From NCBI GenBank assembly GCA_025457785.1, contig JALOTS010000034.1, forward strand, positions 1-11,975: a stretch of DNA of 11,975 nucleotides. Reading direction: 5' to 3'. The position numbers were made by a program, and so were the translations under genes. The DNA comes from Pontiellaceae bacterium (GTDB lineage: Bacteria; Verrucomicrobiota; Kiritimatiellia; Kiritimatiellales; Tichowtungiaceae). Under the pieces are notes generated by a model. That model worked only from the letters and a program-made list of their open reading frames with translations, made no database searches and was not told the DNA's origin. Below, piece after piece: positions 1 through 7,336 of the stretch; the first letter of the stretch is position 1, and every line of letters starts with the position of its first letter.

Positions 1-1
1 A

Positions 2-382
2 GCTCTGTTTTTTCCAATGGCCGGATTGGCCGAAACCGGTCCGAAGCTGGTATGTGATGCACCGGTGTATGAATTCGGAACGGTGAACCAATCGGCTGTT
101 GTAACCAACGTTTTTATCATCCGCAATGAAGGAGACACCACATTTGTCGCCGGGAAACCGCATGTTTCGTGCGGCTGTACGACTGCCCGCCTGAGCAGAC
201 AGATGATCGGGCCGGGAGAAACCGCTGAAGTCATTGTAACGTTTACGGCGGCCGGCAGATCCTTCCGGCAGAGAAAATCAATCGGAATCCTGTCGGCGGA
301 CTCCCCGGATGAAGTTCTCGTCCTTCGTATTCAAGGGTATATCGAGCCCGCTGACGGATCGGTTCCTCCGGACGCGACGTGA
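2..382 (+). CDS. DUF1573 domain protein, 3' part (5' end outside window)
   Basis: Small exported protein of the DUF1573 family, an immunoglobulin-like beta-sandwich common in Bacteroidota and PVC bacteria; its molecular role is not established. The reading frame is open to the window edge. The residues before the first visible Met (position 17) read ALFFP and the following ones MAGLAE, which looks like the end of a signal peptide, so the true start most likely lies upstream and position 17 is an internal Met. Diagnostic family features are the YEFGTV strand after the leader, the SCGCTT motif, and a PGETAEV-V-F strand, in that order. The two cysteines of SCGC are the conserved pair. The protein ends at TGA 380-382, close to the normal end of a single-domain member. 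It is convergent with the EFR1-like gene, with 68 bp between the stops and no convincing terminator in the gap. Confidence 0.85.
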   Translation, partial: ALFFPMAGLAETGPKLVCDAPVYEFGTVNQSAVVTNVFIIRNEGDTTFVAGKPHVSCGCTTARLSRQMIGPGETAEVIVTFTAAGRSFRQRKSIGILSADSPDEVLVLRIQGYIEPADGSVPPDAT

Positions 383-450
383 ATTTTTATCAAATCGCCT
401 TCAAGCCGTTCTGCGGCAGCAACCACCTGTCTGACACCCCGATCAAAAAT

Positions 451-1230
451 TCATTTGGGAAGAACAAAATCACTGACGGAGACAGCGGGATGATGATAAC
501 GGCGGAGGCGGGAAGAGAAGCCGTACTGTACCGCCTGCTGCGGGCACCAATGGAAACAGGCGAAGCACTGTTCGCACCGCCCCAGCCATTCGGGCGCACC
601 CTCGTTCATACAAATGTTTTCAACCGGACAGACCTTTGCGCAAAGTCCGCAGCCGTTGCATTTGGCATCGGCGCGGAAAAAACGGTCGGCTCCGCGCAGT
701 TCAAACCAGCGGAATCCGGGATAAATAAACCGCCCGGCGATGCGCCAGAACAGGCTTGGCCGCTCTTTCACATCCGGCGTTCCCTGTTGCAACTGCGCGA
801 GAATCTGCGCGACTTTCTGTTCGGCGGCGGCGTGCGTCTTCTGCTGAGATTTCGGGCCGGGCGTGCCGCCGAGCGGCGGATAATTTTCCGGCATTTTAAC
901 AATCCATGCGGCGGAAAGATCGAGTCCGCGTTTACGGAGCATCCCGCGCAGGAAATGCACACTCGAACCGGCGCTGGCCGCGCAGGTGAACACCGCAAAA
1001 ATATATGTGCCGGGCGCTGCCTTAAGTTTTCGAATGAACCGCTCAACGATGGCGGGCGGGCCGAAGGCGTAGACGGGGCAGACGATTCCGATCCGATCCG
1101 CAGCTTCAGGCGGATTCGTGACCGCCGCCGCAATCGGAATCAATTCGACATCCGGCAGTTTTTCGGCCAGCGTTTTGGCCACCGCCAGCGAGTTCCCCGT
1201 TCCCGAAAACCAGTAGATTTTTGTTTTCAT
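451..1230 (-). CDS. EFR1-family flavodoxin/ferredoxin fusion protein
   Basis: Electron-transfer protein combining an N-terminal flavodoxin-like domain with a C-terminal 2[4Fe-4S] ferredoxin domain, as in the EFR1 family; presumably cytoplasmic, physiological partners unknown. Counting from Met at 1230 (259 aa), residues 9-14 SGTGNS form the FMN phosphate loop. The flavodoxin fold runs to about residue 150. C191, C194, C197 and C201 followed by Pro form the first cluster motif, and C219, C222, C225 and C229 followed by Pro form the second, so both cluster-binding sets are complete. I chose the ATG at 1230 because family members begin MK-x-YxFSGTGNS and a GAGGGA sequence lies about 10 nt upstream. 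In-frame ATGs at 1248 and 1266 would add 6 or 12 residues of no recognisable content. It lies downstream of the restriction gene on the same strand with a 112-bp gap, so cotranscription is possible but the gap is large enough for its own promoter. Confidence 0.88.
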   Translation of the reverse strand: MKTKIYWFSGTGNSLAVAKTLAEKLPDVELIPIAAAVTNPPEAADRIGIVCPVYAFGPPAIVERFIRKLKAAPGTYIFAVFTCAASAGSSVHFLRGMLRKRGLDLSAAWIVKMPENYPPLGGTPGPKSQQKTHAAAEQKVAQILAQLQQGTPDVKERPSLFWRIAGRFIYPGFRWFELRGADRFFRADAKCNGCGLCAKVCPVENICMNEGAPEWLGRCEQCFACFHWCPQQAVQYGFSSRLRRYHHPAVSVSDFVLPK

Positions 1231-1271
1231 TATAATACTATCCCTCATTTCCCTGTCTTTATGCACGATTT

Positions 1272-1301
1272 ATTATTCTGTCCTTAATTATTCTGATCCT
1301 T
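1272..1301. repeat. Imperfect tandem 14/15-bp direct repeat, AT-rich, upstream of the EFR1 gene
   Basis: Two adjacent copies, ATTATTCTGTCCTT (1272-1285) and ATTATTCTGATCCTT (1287-1301), differ by one inserted base. They lie in the 112-bp gap (1231-1342) between the restriction gene stop and the EFR1-like start, 40-70 bp upstream of that start on its coding strand. The position suits a regulator site or part of a promoter, but no convincing -35/-10 pair could be assigned. The rest of the gap holds nothing recognisable apart from the EFR1 ribosome binding site. Confidence 0.4.
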
Positions 1302-1342
1302 TCTCATTTTGATTGCGGCTTTGTTGCGCCGGATTTAAAGGT

Positions 1343-4300
1343 TTATTTAATTGGCCAGCCGGGAATGGTTTCGTCAATCCGGTTCATCAGGTCAATGGTA
1401 CGACTTAGCGCAGTGACGATTTTTTTGTAGTGCTGGAGGTCGTCGTGAGTCAACTGCCGCTCGCGGCGGTCTTTGAGCCATTTTTCACAGACCTGATAAC
1501 CGCCGATGGTAAAGTTCCAGACCTTGGAAGGTACGTCGTCGAAATACTGCGTTTTGTTGATGTAAACGCGGCCGGTTTTTTCCTCTTCTGCAGCCGCGCT
1601 CCCTGAGCGCGGGCCGAGGTCACGGACCTCGGCTACAGCGAACTTCGGGAAACCTTTTTCGACCTCACTGTTTCCGGCGACGGGGAACGCAACCGAGGTC
1701 TTGTTCAGCTCCGGCGATTCCATCAGATGCAGAGCGGAGAGTTCCCCGCCCAGTTTTGCCAGTGCGGCGAAAAGTTTTTTGTCGGAGGTAAGCGGGATAC
1801 GCGGGAAATCAATTTTCAGGAAGTCGGCGTAGCGCGTCCGGTAGGCCGGCGAATGAAGAATCGCGTAAATGTAATTGAAAATTTTCTCCGGGGTCTGCCT
1901 CCCGACGTTCTTCTCAATCTCCTTCAGGAAATCAGGAGAAAAATTCGGGCGGCGAATCTTGTAATCCTCAGAATCCTCGAACAGCATCATCGTGGTCAGT
2001 TTCGAAAGACCGGATTTGGTTTTAGGTTCCGGGTCTGGATAGAGATAGAGAGGAAAAACGGTTGCCCCTCCACGCCGGAAGATATTCTGATCTGAAATGC
2101 AATCTGTTGAAAAAATGAGATTCCACGAATCTGCCCCCACGGACTGCCCTTGACGGCCAATCAGCAAAGAATGGTTTTTTTGGCGCAAATGATCGAGTAC
2201 CCGGGGATTACATCGAGCGATCAGCGCTGATTCATGAAAAAGTGTTCGGCAATCAAACGGACGATACGTGTAGGGAACAAAAGACCGCATTTTTACAGGG
2301 CGAACCGTTTCGCGAGCCGCATGCAAATCCCAGCGATCCTGATCGCGCAAAGGGACACCAAACAAGCGGGACACATCTCCATCAGAGAAGGAAACATCAA
2401 GAAACCGGTCTATCTTGGCAGAAAGCGCCTGACTGTCAAAATCCACCACCAAATTATCCCGCTTTGTCAACATGCCCAGAGAGTTTACCGGCATGGCCTC
2501 GGTAATTTTCCAGCCGCGTTCATATTCCGTGCGCAAATCCGCATCCTGCGGAATAAACAGACGGAACGGTTCGGCGGGCTGGACTTTCTTCCATTTGATC
2601 TTCTTCACATCCAGCCGTTCCAGCGCGGCATATTTCTGTTCCCGGCCGCCCCACAGGTCAGCATAGTGGATTTGGCATTTGCGGCTGGAGCCGGGCTGCT
2701 TCACAAAAATTCCAATGCAGACACCCTGCTGAATATCAAAGACGTTTTCGTCTTTGCTTCCGTCCGGCGCGGTTTCCTTTTTCTTGGAGTTCCCGTGCAG
2801 GTTGAGAATGTAGATGTCGTTGAACGATTGCATGAGCGACCAGCGCATCCCGCGGAAGGTCGGATTGTCGAGATAGCCGTTGTTCGAGATGTACGCCAGC
2901 ACACCGCTCCCGCTCTGATCCAGCCGCCACTGTGCAAAGCGGATGAATTTGACGTAGTCGTCCTGAAGCCATTTGGAGTTGCGCTCGCCCAGCGGTTCGC
3001 CGTTCACAAATTTATAATCGTTGATCAAGTCGCTGATCCACGGGCCGTTGTTTTCCGAATGACCGGAATACGGCGGGTTGCCGCAGATGACCATAATCGG
3101 CAGGTCGCGCTTGATTTCGTTGGCAACTTCGGTCTCTTCGGCGATCCAGCGGGCAAAGAGCGGCAGGCCGCTCATTTCGTGCATGTCTTCGAGCGTGTTG
3201 GTGAGGAAAATATTGAGGCGGTTGCCCTCCTCCATTTCGTATTTCCAGCCCGGCTCCTGCAATTCGAGCAGGTCGCGCCCCGCCAGTTGCAAACTGAGTT
3301 TAAAGTGGGCAATGGCGTACGGCGCCATCATCAGCTCAAAGCCGAACAGCCGCGGAAGCAGCGAGTTTTTGACGTAGCCGGGCCACATCCCCGCGTCGTT
3401 GCGCTCCATGAATTGCTCCCGAATATGCGCAATGATGTCGTAGAGAAAGGTTCCGGTTCCGCAGGCGGGATCGAGAATCAGCACACGGTGGCATTCGTCC
3501 GTCTTGCTCATCGAATCTTTTTTGGTGCGCTTTTCAGGGCGGAAGTTCGGGAGTTTGACTTTGGCCGCATCCGCCAGCCCTTCCGGACATTTGAATTTGC
3601 TTTTCAGAATGTGGTCAACGGAGCGCACGATGCAGGAAACCACCGGGTCAGGCGTGTAATAAACGCCGCGCTTTTCGCGCAGGGCCGGATCGTATTCCGC
3701 CAGAAAGGTTTCGTAGAAGTGAAAAACCGGGTCACTGGTTTTCTTCGACACGCCGAAATCTTTCAGCACTTTCGGCATGTCGGTGTGCGCCAGCACGGCG
3801 ACCAGATCGTCCACAAACGGCGCGAAAAGTTCATCGTCCAGCGCCGGGCCGGTAATCTGATAGAAAAAGTTCCGCAAAAACGGATTGGATTTAGGAATCA
3901 GCGCCTGCGCCTCCTGCCGGGAAAAATCCTCGGGAGTCGGGTCGAGCACACGGGCGGAAAACAGCCCGTAAGCAATAGTCTGCGCAAACATGTCGGCAAA
4001 GTCGCCGGTGCGCTCCGGCGCTTCCAGATCGTGCATCAGGGTTTGCGCAAAGGCGGATCGCCAGTCTTTGAGCATGTCTGAGGCATTTTTCTGTTCGAAG
4101 GCCTTCACGATGATGTCGCGTACCATGTGAGTCAGGTTTGCCATGCGGGTGGCCAGCTCTTTCGGGCGGCGGATGGTCTGCGGTTTATGTTTAATGAATT
4201 CACGCAGCAGGGTTTCGACTTCCGCCGCGCCCGCCTGATCTATGCGGATTTTGTCGCCGACAAGGTTTCCGGCACGGGCGGACTGCCGGAGTTCGCCGTT

Positions 4301-4627
4301 CACATACCAGCGGAACTCAAGATAGTCGGTAAGAATCAGGTTTTCCAAGGCTTGGAAATAGCGTTTGAGCTGCTCACTTCCGGCGGTTTCATTCAGTGAA
4401 ACACCGATATCTTTGGCTTCAATGCAGCCGAGTGTCAGATTACGCCGGGAAATCAGATAGTCCGGAGCTCCGCAGGCAATCCGCTTTGGCTCGTTGACGG
4501 CGGTAATTCCTTTATCGAAACCCTCCATCAACTTTTTGAGCGCGGGACGATAGGTGTGTTCGGTTGCCACACCCCGTGAAGCCTCTTTTTCGATCTCTTT
4601 CAGATAATCCAGAATCAGGTCAGCCAT
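1343..4627 (-). CDS. Single-chain restriction-modification enzyme, type ISP/IIG-like (nuclease + N6-adenine methyltransferase + specificity domain)
   Basis: Predicted to modify adenine in its recognition sequence and cleave unmodified DNA, with all activities in one 1094-residue chain. Order of domains: an N-terminal PD-(D/E)XK nuclease with D56 and E70-A-K72, followed by the QLKRY stretch (86-90) often seen in this family; a helical linker to about 310; then the methyltransferase with motif X GVYYTPDP (321-328), motif I DPACGTGTF (386-394), the acidic residue E431 after FGF, and catalytic motif IV NPPY (517-520). The C-terminal half (about 600-1090) resembles the type ISP specificity region, including YRPFDCR (788-794) and a WNFxIGGYQVxEKWLKDR block near 1037-1054. 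Classical type ISP enzymes are about 1600 aa with a helicase between nuclease and methyltransferase. No helicase motifs are seen here, so it resembles type IIG in action. No separate specificity or methylase gene adjoins it. The start has GGAG about 8 nt upstream. An in-frame palindromic element encodes residues 998-1013. All catalytic motifs appear intact. Confidence 0.9.
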   Translation of the reverse strand: MADLILDYLKEIEKEASRGVATEHTYRPALKKLMEGFDKGITAVNEPKRIACGAPDYLISRRNLTLGCIEAKDIGVSLNETAGSEQLKRYFQALENLILTDYLEFRWYVNGELRQSARAGNLVGDKIRIDQAGAAEVETLLREFIKHKPQTIRRPKELATRMANLTHMVRDIIVKAFEQKNASDMLKDWRSAFAQTLMHDLEAPERTGDFADMFAQTIAYGLFSARVLDPTPEDFSRQEAQALIPKSNPFLRNFFYQITGPALDDELFAPFVDDLVAVLAHTDMPKVLKDFGVSKKTSDPVFHFYETFLAEYDPALREKRGVYYTPDPVVSCIVRSVDHILKSKFKCPEGLADAAKVKLPNFRPEKRTKKDSMSKTDECHRVLILDPACGTGTFLYDIIAHIREQFMERNDAGMWPGYVKNSLLPRLFGFELMMAPYAIAHFKLSLQLAGRDLLELQEPGWKYEMEEGNRLNIFLTNTLEDMHEMSGLPLFARWIAEETEVANEIKRDLPIMVICGNPPYSGHSENNGPWISDLINDYKFVNGEPLGERNSKWLQDDYVKFIRFAQWRLDQSGSGVLAYISNNGYLDNPTFRGMRWSLMQSFNDIYILNLHGNSKKKETAPDGSKDENVFDIQQGVCIGIFVKQPGSSRKCQIHYADLWGGREQKYAALERLDVKKIKWKKVQPAEPFRLFIPQDADLRTEYERGWKITEAMPVNSLGMLTKRDNLVVDFDSQALSAKIDRFLDVSFSDGDVSRLFGVPLRDQDRWDLHAARETVRPVKMRSFVPYTYRPFDCRTLFHESALIARCNPRVLDHLRQKNHSLLIGRQGQSVGADSWNLIFSTDCISDQNIFRRGGATVFPLYLYPDPEPKTKSGLSKLTTMMLFEDSEDYKIRRPNFSPDFLKEIEKNVGRQTPEKIFNYIYAILHSPAYRTRYADFLKIDFPRIPLTSDKKLFAALAKLGGELSALHLMESPELNKTSVAFPVAGNSEVEKGFPKFAVAEVRDLGPRSGSAAAEEEKTGRVYINKTQYFDDVPSKVWNFTIGGYQVCEKWLKDRRERQLTHDDLQHYKKIVTALSRTIDLMNRIDETIPGWPIK
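1588..1638 (-). repeat. 51-bp double-hairpin palindromic element embedded in frame in the restriction gene
   Basis: On the minus strand the element reads CTGTAG, then a perfect hairpin CCGAGGTC-CGT-GACCTCGG (1614-1632), a single C, a second perfect hairpin CCGCGCTC-AGG-GAGCGCGG (1594-1612), and CTGCAG. Each hairpin has 8-bp arms and a 3-nt loop. The flanking CTGTAG and CTGCAG can pair with each other (one G-T wobble), giving a three-way-junction shape. The length of 51 bp is a multiple of three and the frame stays open, adding residues VAEVRDLGPRSGSAAA (998-1013). It falls in a variable-looking spacer before the conserved GRVYINK-QYF block of the C-terminal domain, where an insertion would be tolerated. 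It resembles in concept the REP/BIME or Rickettsia palindromic elements. The geometry is certain; its mobility is an inference. Confidence 0.8.
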
Positions 4628-4643
4628 GGTTTACTCCGACAGT

Positions 4644-4718
4644 TTCCAAACATTGGAGCGTTCTACCGGATTCTTCCGGAGGTTGGAAGCCCGGACACGG
4701 TTTTTCCGAAAGTCGGAA
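4644..4718. repeat. Three 15-bp inverted repeats phased at exactly 30 bp in the divergent intergenic region
   Basis: Units are TTCCAAACATTGGAG (4644-4658), TTCCGGAGGTTGGAA (4674-4688) and TTCCGAAAGTCGGAA (4704-4718). All fit TTCC-RR-N3-YY-GGA(A/G), and their first bases are 30 bp apart each time. The third is a perfect 6-bp inverted repeat, the first has perfect 5-bp inner arms, and the second has TTCC/GGAA arms with G-T oppositions inside. The intervening spacers share only a CGG placed 3-4 nt before the next unit. They lie between the restriction gene start (4627) and the TPR gene start (4823), with unit 1 only 17 nt from the restriction start codon. They could be operators, promoter-associated elements or a genome-wide repeat family. 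The remainder of the 195-bp gap (4719-4822) shows a short GAAC-GT-GTTC inverted repeat at 4765-4774 and no clear promoter. Confidence 0.7.
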
Positions 4719-4822
4719 CGGGGTCGCCTCGCGGGAATCCTTTTAAGTCAAACGTCTTTTGTACGAACGTGTTCAGTAAAAAGACTGGAAGAAAAGGCCG
4801 GGAAACAGGATACTGCTGACTG

Positions 4823-7300
4823 ATGAGCTTACGCCTTTTTATTTTACTGCTGCTAGCTCCTGCGCTGTTTGCGCAGGATCCGGTGTCCTTTCCCAAAATT
4901 CAGGCGGCGCTGAATGACGGACTTTATCCGCTCGCCGAACAGAAAATATGGGAAGCGCTCAGCACAAAACGAACCCCCGATGAAGAGGCCGCGCTGAATA
5001 TCCTTTTGATGCGCGCACTGGCCGGGCAAAAAAAAACTGACGATGCCGTGATCCTCTCCGACGAGTCCGCCCACCTGCCCCAACAGGATGCGTTTGTTTA
5101 CTGGCGTGCCCGCATTTTATTTGATGCCGGACGGTTTCAGGAGGTTTTCCAAACGGTCAAATCACTGCCGGAAAACAGCGTTTATGCCCCTGCTGCCCTG
5201 CGTTTAAAGGGTCGCGCGGAACAGCTTGCCGGCGATTCTCTGGCCGCTCAAAAAACCTTCGAATCGTTCCGTAAACAATTTCCCGACGACGAAAGCGCCG
5301 CGCAAAATCTGCTTGATCTGGCTTCGATTTATCTCGCGCGGAATGAAAAAGACAACGCAACCGGCGCCCTGAACGAGCTGCTGGAGCGTTTCCCGGATAA
5401 CGCGGCCGCTTCCGCCGCCCGTCTGGAGGCGGGACGCCAACTTATTGCGAACGGAACTGCGGAGGATTTAAAAAAGGCCGCCATTCTGCTCACAACGCTG
5501 GGTTCCGATGAAACGGCCAATCAACGCTTACGCTCATCCGCGTGGGTGGAACTGTCCGCGCTTGAACAGCGGGCCGGAAACGCCTCTGCGGCGATCGCGG
5601 CACTGGATAAGGCCGTGAAATTGACTGGCGACATCGAATTAAAAGTCCGGCAGAAAGCCGCGCTCGCCAATCTGCTGATCGAAGAAAACAAGACCAAAGA
5701 GGCTTTTTTACTTTTTGATGAAGCCATTCGATCTCCGGACATCGCCACGGCCACGGCGGCGGAAATCCTGCTGCAAAAGGCGGAAGCGTTACGGAAAACA
5801 CAGCAGGTGACCGAGGCGGAACAGGCGTTTCAGGCCTGCCTGGAAATTACGGCCGACCCCGCCCTGCAGGCCCGTGCACAGGCAGGTAAAGGCTGGAGTC
5901 TGTGGGAACAGAAGCGCTATGAAGAAGCGGCGCTCGCGTTTGAAACCGCCGGTGCGAAATGTACACAGACCGAAAACTGTGTAACCGCTTTCGTTAGGGC
6001 AGGCGATGCCCGTCTCGCCGCCAAACAATATGAAAAGTCCCGCGAAAATTACCGCCGCATAAATCAAAACTATCCAGAACACCCGCAGGCCGCCCAAGCC
6101 CGTTATCAGAGCGGTGTCGCGAGCCTGCTTTGCGGTCAGACCGATGCGGCCCTGTCCGAATTTGCGCAAACGGAAAAAGATTTCCCGCAAAGCGAGTTTG
6201 CTTCGCAGGCCGCACTGCAAATCGCCGAGCTGTTCAAAAGCGAAAAGAAACAGGAACAGGCGCTGGAGCAATACCGCCGGATCATCGCAACCTATACCAA
6301 CGCCGTCGTTCAGTCCGCCGCGCTGCTGCAACAGGGACTCATTCTTTACGACAACGGACAATGGGACAGCGCACAGGAAAGCTTCCGTGCCATCAGCGAA
6401 AACCACCCAAACTCCATCGAAGCGCCGCAGGCCCTCTACATGAGCGGCTTCTCCCGCGACAAACAGGGCGACACTAAAGGCGCGCTCGAAATCTGCCTCG
6501 CCTTCATGGATAAATATCCCGGCTCCGAATGGGCTCCCGATGTTCTGTTCTGGATCGGAAAAATCTATTACAACAGCGGCGATTATGTGCGGGCGGAAAC
6601 CGCATTCCTCGATATCGCATCGCGCTTCCCGAAACACGAGCTCACAGATAAAGCACTCTTCTGGGGTGGAACGGCCATGCTTAAACAGAAAAAATTTGTT
6701 GAGGCCTTCACCGCCTTCAGCCGCATCGTCAAAGAGATTCCAAACAGCCCGCTTATATTGAAAGCCCGCTTCGCACAGGGCGAAGCCCTGTCTGAACTTG
6801 GCGAATTCTCCCGCGCTATTCTCGCCTATGAAGAACTGATCAAAATTGCACCGGACGACCCTGATCTATCCGATCGCGCCCGTGGGCGCCTTGGCGACTG
6901 CCTCTTCATCCTTGGCACCAACGATCCAAAACGCTATCAGGAAGCACTGACAGTCTATCAATCTCTTTACAAACGGTCCTCCACCCCGTTTGCGCTCCGC
7001 CTGCAGGCCATTTATAAAATTGGCCGTTGCGAAGCGAAACTGGGGCTGAAAGAAAAAGCATTTGCGCACTACATGGAAGCGGTCTATAGCGGGGCCGAAC
7101 AGACCGAGCCGCTTTCGCCGGATGCTGTGTCGTGGTTTACTCGGGCCGCATTTGATGCCGCTGCCATTTTGGAACAGCAGCGGCAATGGAAAGAGGCCAT
7201 CAATATTTACGCACGGATTATTCAAGCTGGCGTACCCACACGGAACGAAGCACAAAAAAGGATTGAAAAAATCGAACGAGACCATGCGTCGGCACTTTAG
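4823..7300 (+). CDS. Large secreted tetratricopeptide-repeat protein of an ExbB/ExbD operon
   Basis: An 825-residue exported TPR protein, probably a periplasmic or outer-membrane-associated scaffold for the ExbB/ExbD-type complex encoded directly downstream; no enzymatic domain is visible. Residues 1-17 (MSLRLFILLLLAPALFA) form a signal peptide with a likely cleavage at ALFA|QDP. There is no lipobox cysteine. The remainder is built from helical TPR/Sel1-like units of 34-40 residues with the typical pattern of a small residue, ALxxF, and a loop ending FP, for example around FRKQFPDD, LLERFPDN, YRRINQNYPEH, FMDKYPGSEW and IASRFPKHE. They run almost to the C-terminus. The ATG at 4823 is forced by an in-frame stop at 4817-4819; an AGGA at 4807-4810 is a weak, rather distant ribosome binding site. 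Similar long TPR genes precede ExbB/ExbD genes in PVC bacteria. Its partner and cargo cannot be told from sequence. Confidence 0.85.
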   Translation: MSLRLFILLLLAPALFAQDPVSFPKIQAALNDGLYPLAEQKIWEALSTKRTPDEEAALNILLMRALAGQKKTDDAVILSDESAHLPQQDAFVYWRARILFDAGRFQEVFQTVKSLPENSVYAPAALRLKGRAEQLAGDSLAAQKTFESFRKQFPDDESAAQNLLDLASIYLARNEKDNATGALNELLERFPDNAAASAARLEAGRQLIANGTAEDLKKAAILLTTLGSDETANQRLRSSAWVELSALEQRAGNASAAIAALDKAVKLTGDIELKVRQKAALANLLIEENKTKEAFLLFDEAIRSPDIATATAAEILLQKAEALRKTQQVTEAEQAFQACLEITADPALQARAQAGKGWSLWEQKRYEEAALAFETAGAKCTQTENCVTAFVRAGDARLAAKQYEKSRENYRRINQNYPEHPQAAQARYQSGVASLLCGQTDAALSEFAQTEKDFPQSEFASQAALQIAELFKSEKKQEQALEQYRRIIATYTNAVVQSAALLQQGLILYDNGQWDSAQESFRAISENHPNSIEAPQALYMSGFSRDKQGDTKGALEICLAFMDKYPGSEWAPDVLFWIGKIYYNSGDYVRAETAFLDIASRFPKHELTDKALFWGGTAMLKQKKFVEAFTAFSRIVKEIPNSPLILKARFAQGEALSELGEFSRAILAYEELIKIAPDDPDLSDRARGRLGDCLFILGTNDPKRYQEALTVYQSLYKRSSTPFALRLQAIYKIGRCEAKLGLKEKAFAHYMEAVYSGAEQTEPLSPDAVSWFTRAAFDAAAILEQQRQWKEAINIYARIIQAGVPTRNEAQKRIEKIERDHASAL

Positions 7301-7320
7301 CCTTCCGACGAAGGCAAAAG
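7295..7320 (+). promoter_or_regulatory. Hairpin spanning the TPR stop codon, just before the exbB-like ribosome binding site
   Basis: GCCTTC (7300-7305), loop CGAC and GAAGGC (7310-7315) form a perfect 6-bp stem. The stem extends through one A-A mismatch into CTTT/AAAG, about 10 paired bases in all. The left arm contains the TAG stop of the TPR gene (7298-7300). The right arm ends exactly where the strong AGGGAAGGAG of the next gene begins (7321-7330). No run of T follows on the plus strand, so it is not a standard intrinsic terminator. It may adjust relative expression of TPR and motor genes by partial termination, mRNA processing or end protection. Confidence 0.55.
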
Positions 7321-7336
7321 AGGGAAGGAGTGAATT

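Noticed and set aside
383..450. Possible bidirectional terminator between the convergent DUF1573 and EFR1-like genes
   Set aside because: Only a 4-bp GCCG/CGGC stem is found, with no T-tract on either strand.
379..1287. 302-codon open frame on the plus strand opposite the EFR1-like gene
   Set aside because: The opposite strand encodes a protein with a complete FMN loop and two complete 4Fe-4S motifs; this frame has no recognisable features.
2234..4081. 615-codon open frame on the plus strand opposite the restriction gene
   Set aside because: It lies wholly antisense to a gene with intact methyltransferase and nuclease motifs. Its translation is Arg/His/Phe-rich with no recognisable domain, as expected for a shadow frame in GC-rich coding DNA.
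4644..4718. Possible short CRISPR-like array because of the 30-bp periodicity
   Set aside because: The repeats are only 15 bp, differ from each other, and the spacers are 15 bp; there is no leader and no cas gene.
4765..4774. GAAC-GT-GTTC inverted repeat considered as a LexA/SOS box
   Set aside because: Known GAAC-type SOS boxes have a 4-nt spacer; here it is 2 nt, and a 4-bp arm match is likely by chance.
5789..6637. 282-codon open frame on the minus strand opposite the TPR gene
   Set aside because: It is a mirror of the TPR coding frame, low in plausible domain content, and without a supporting operon context.
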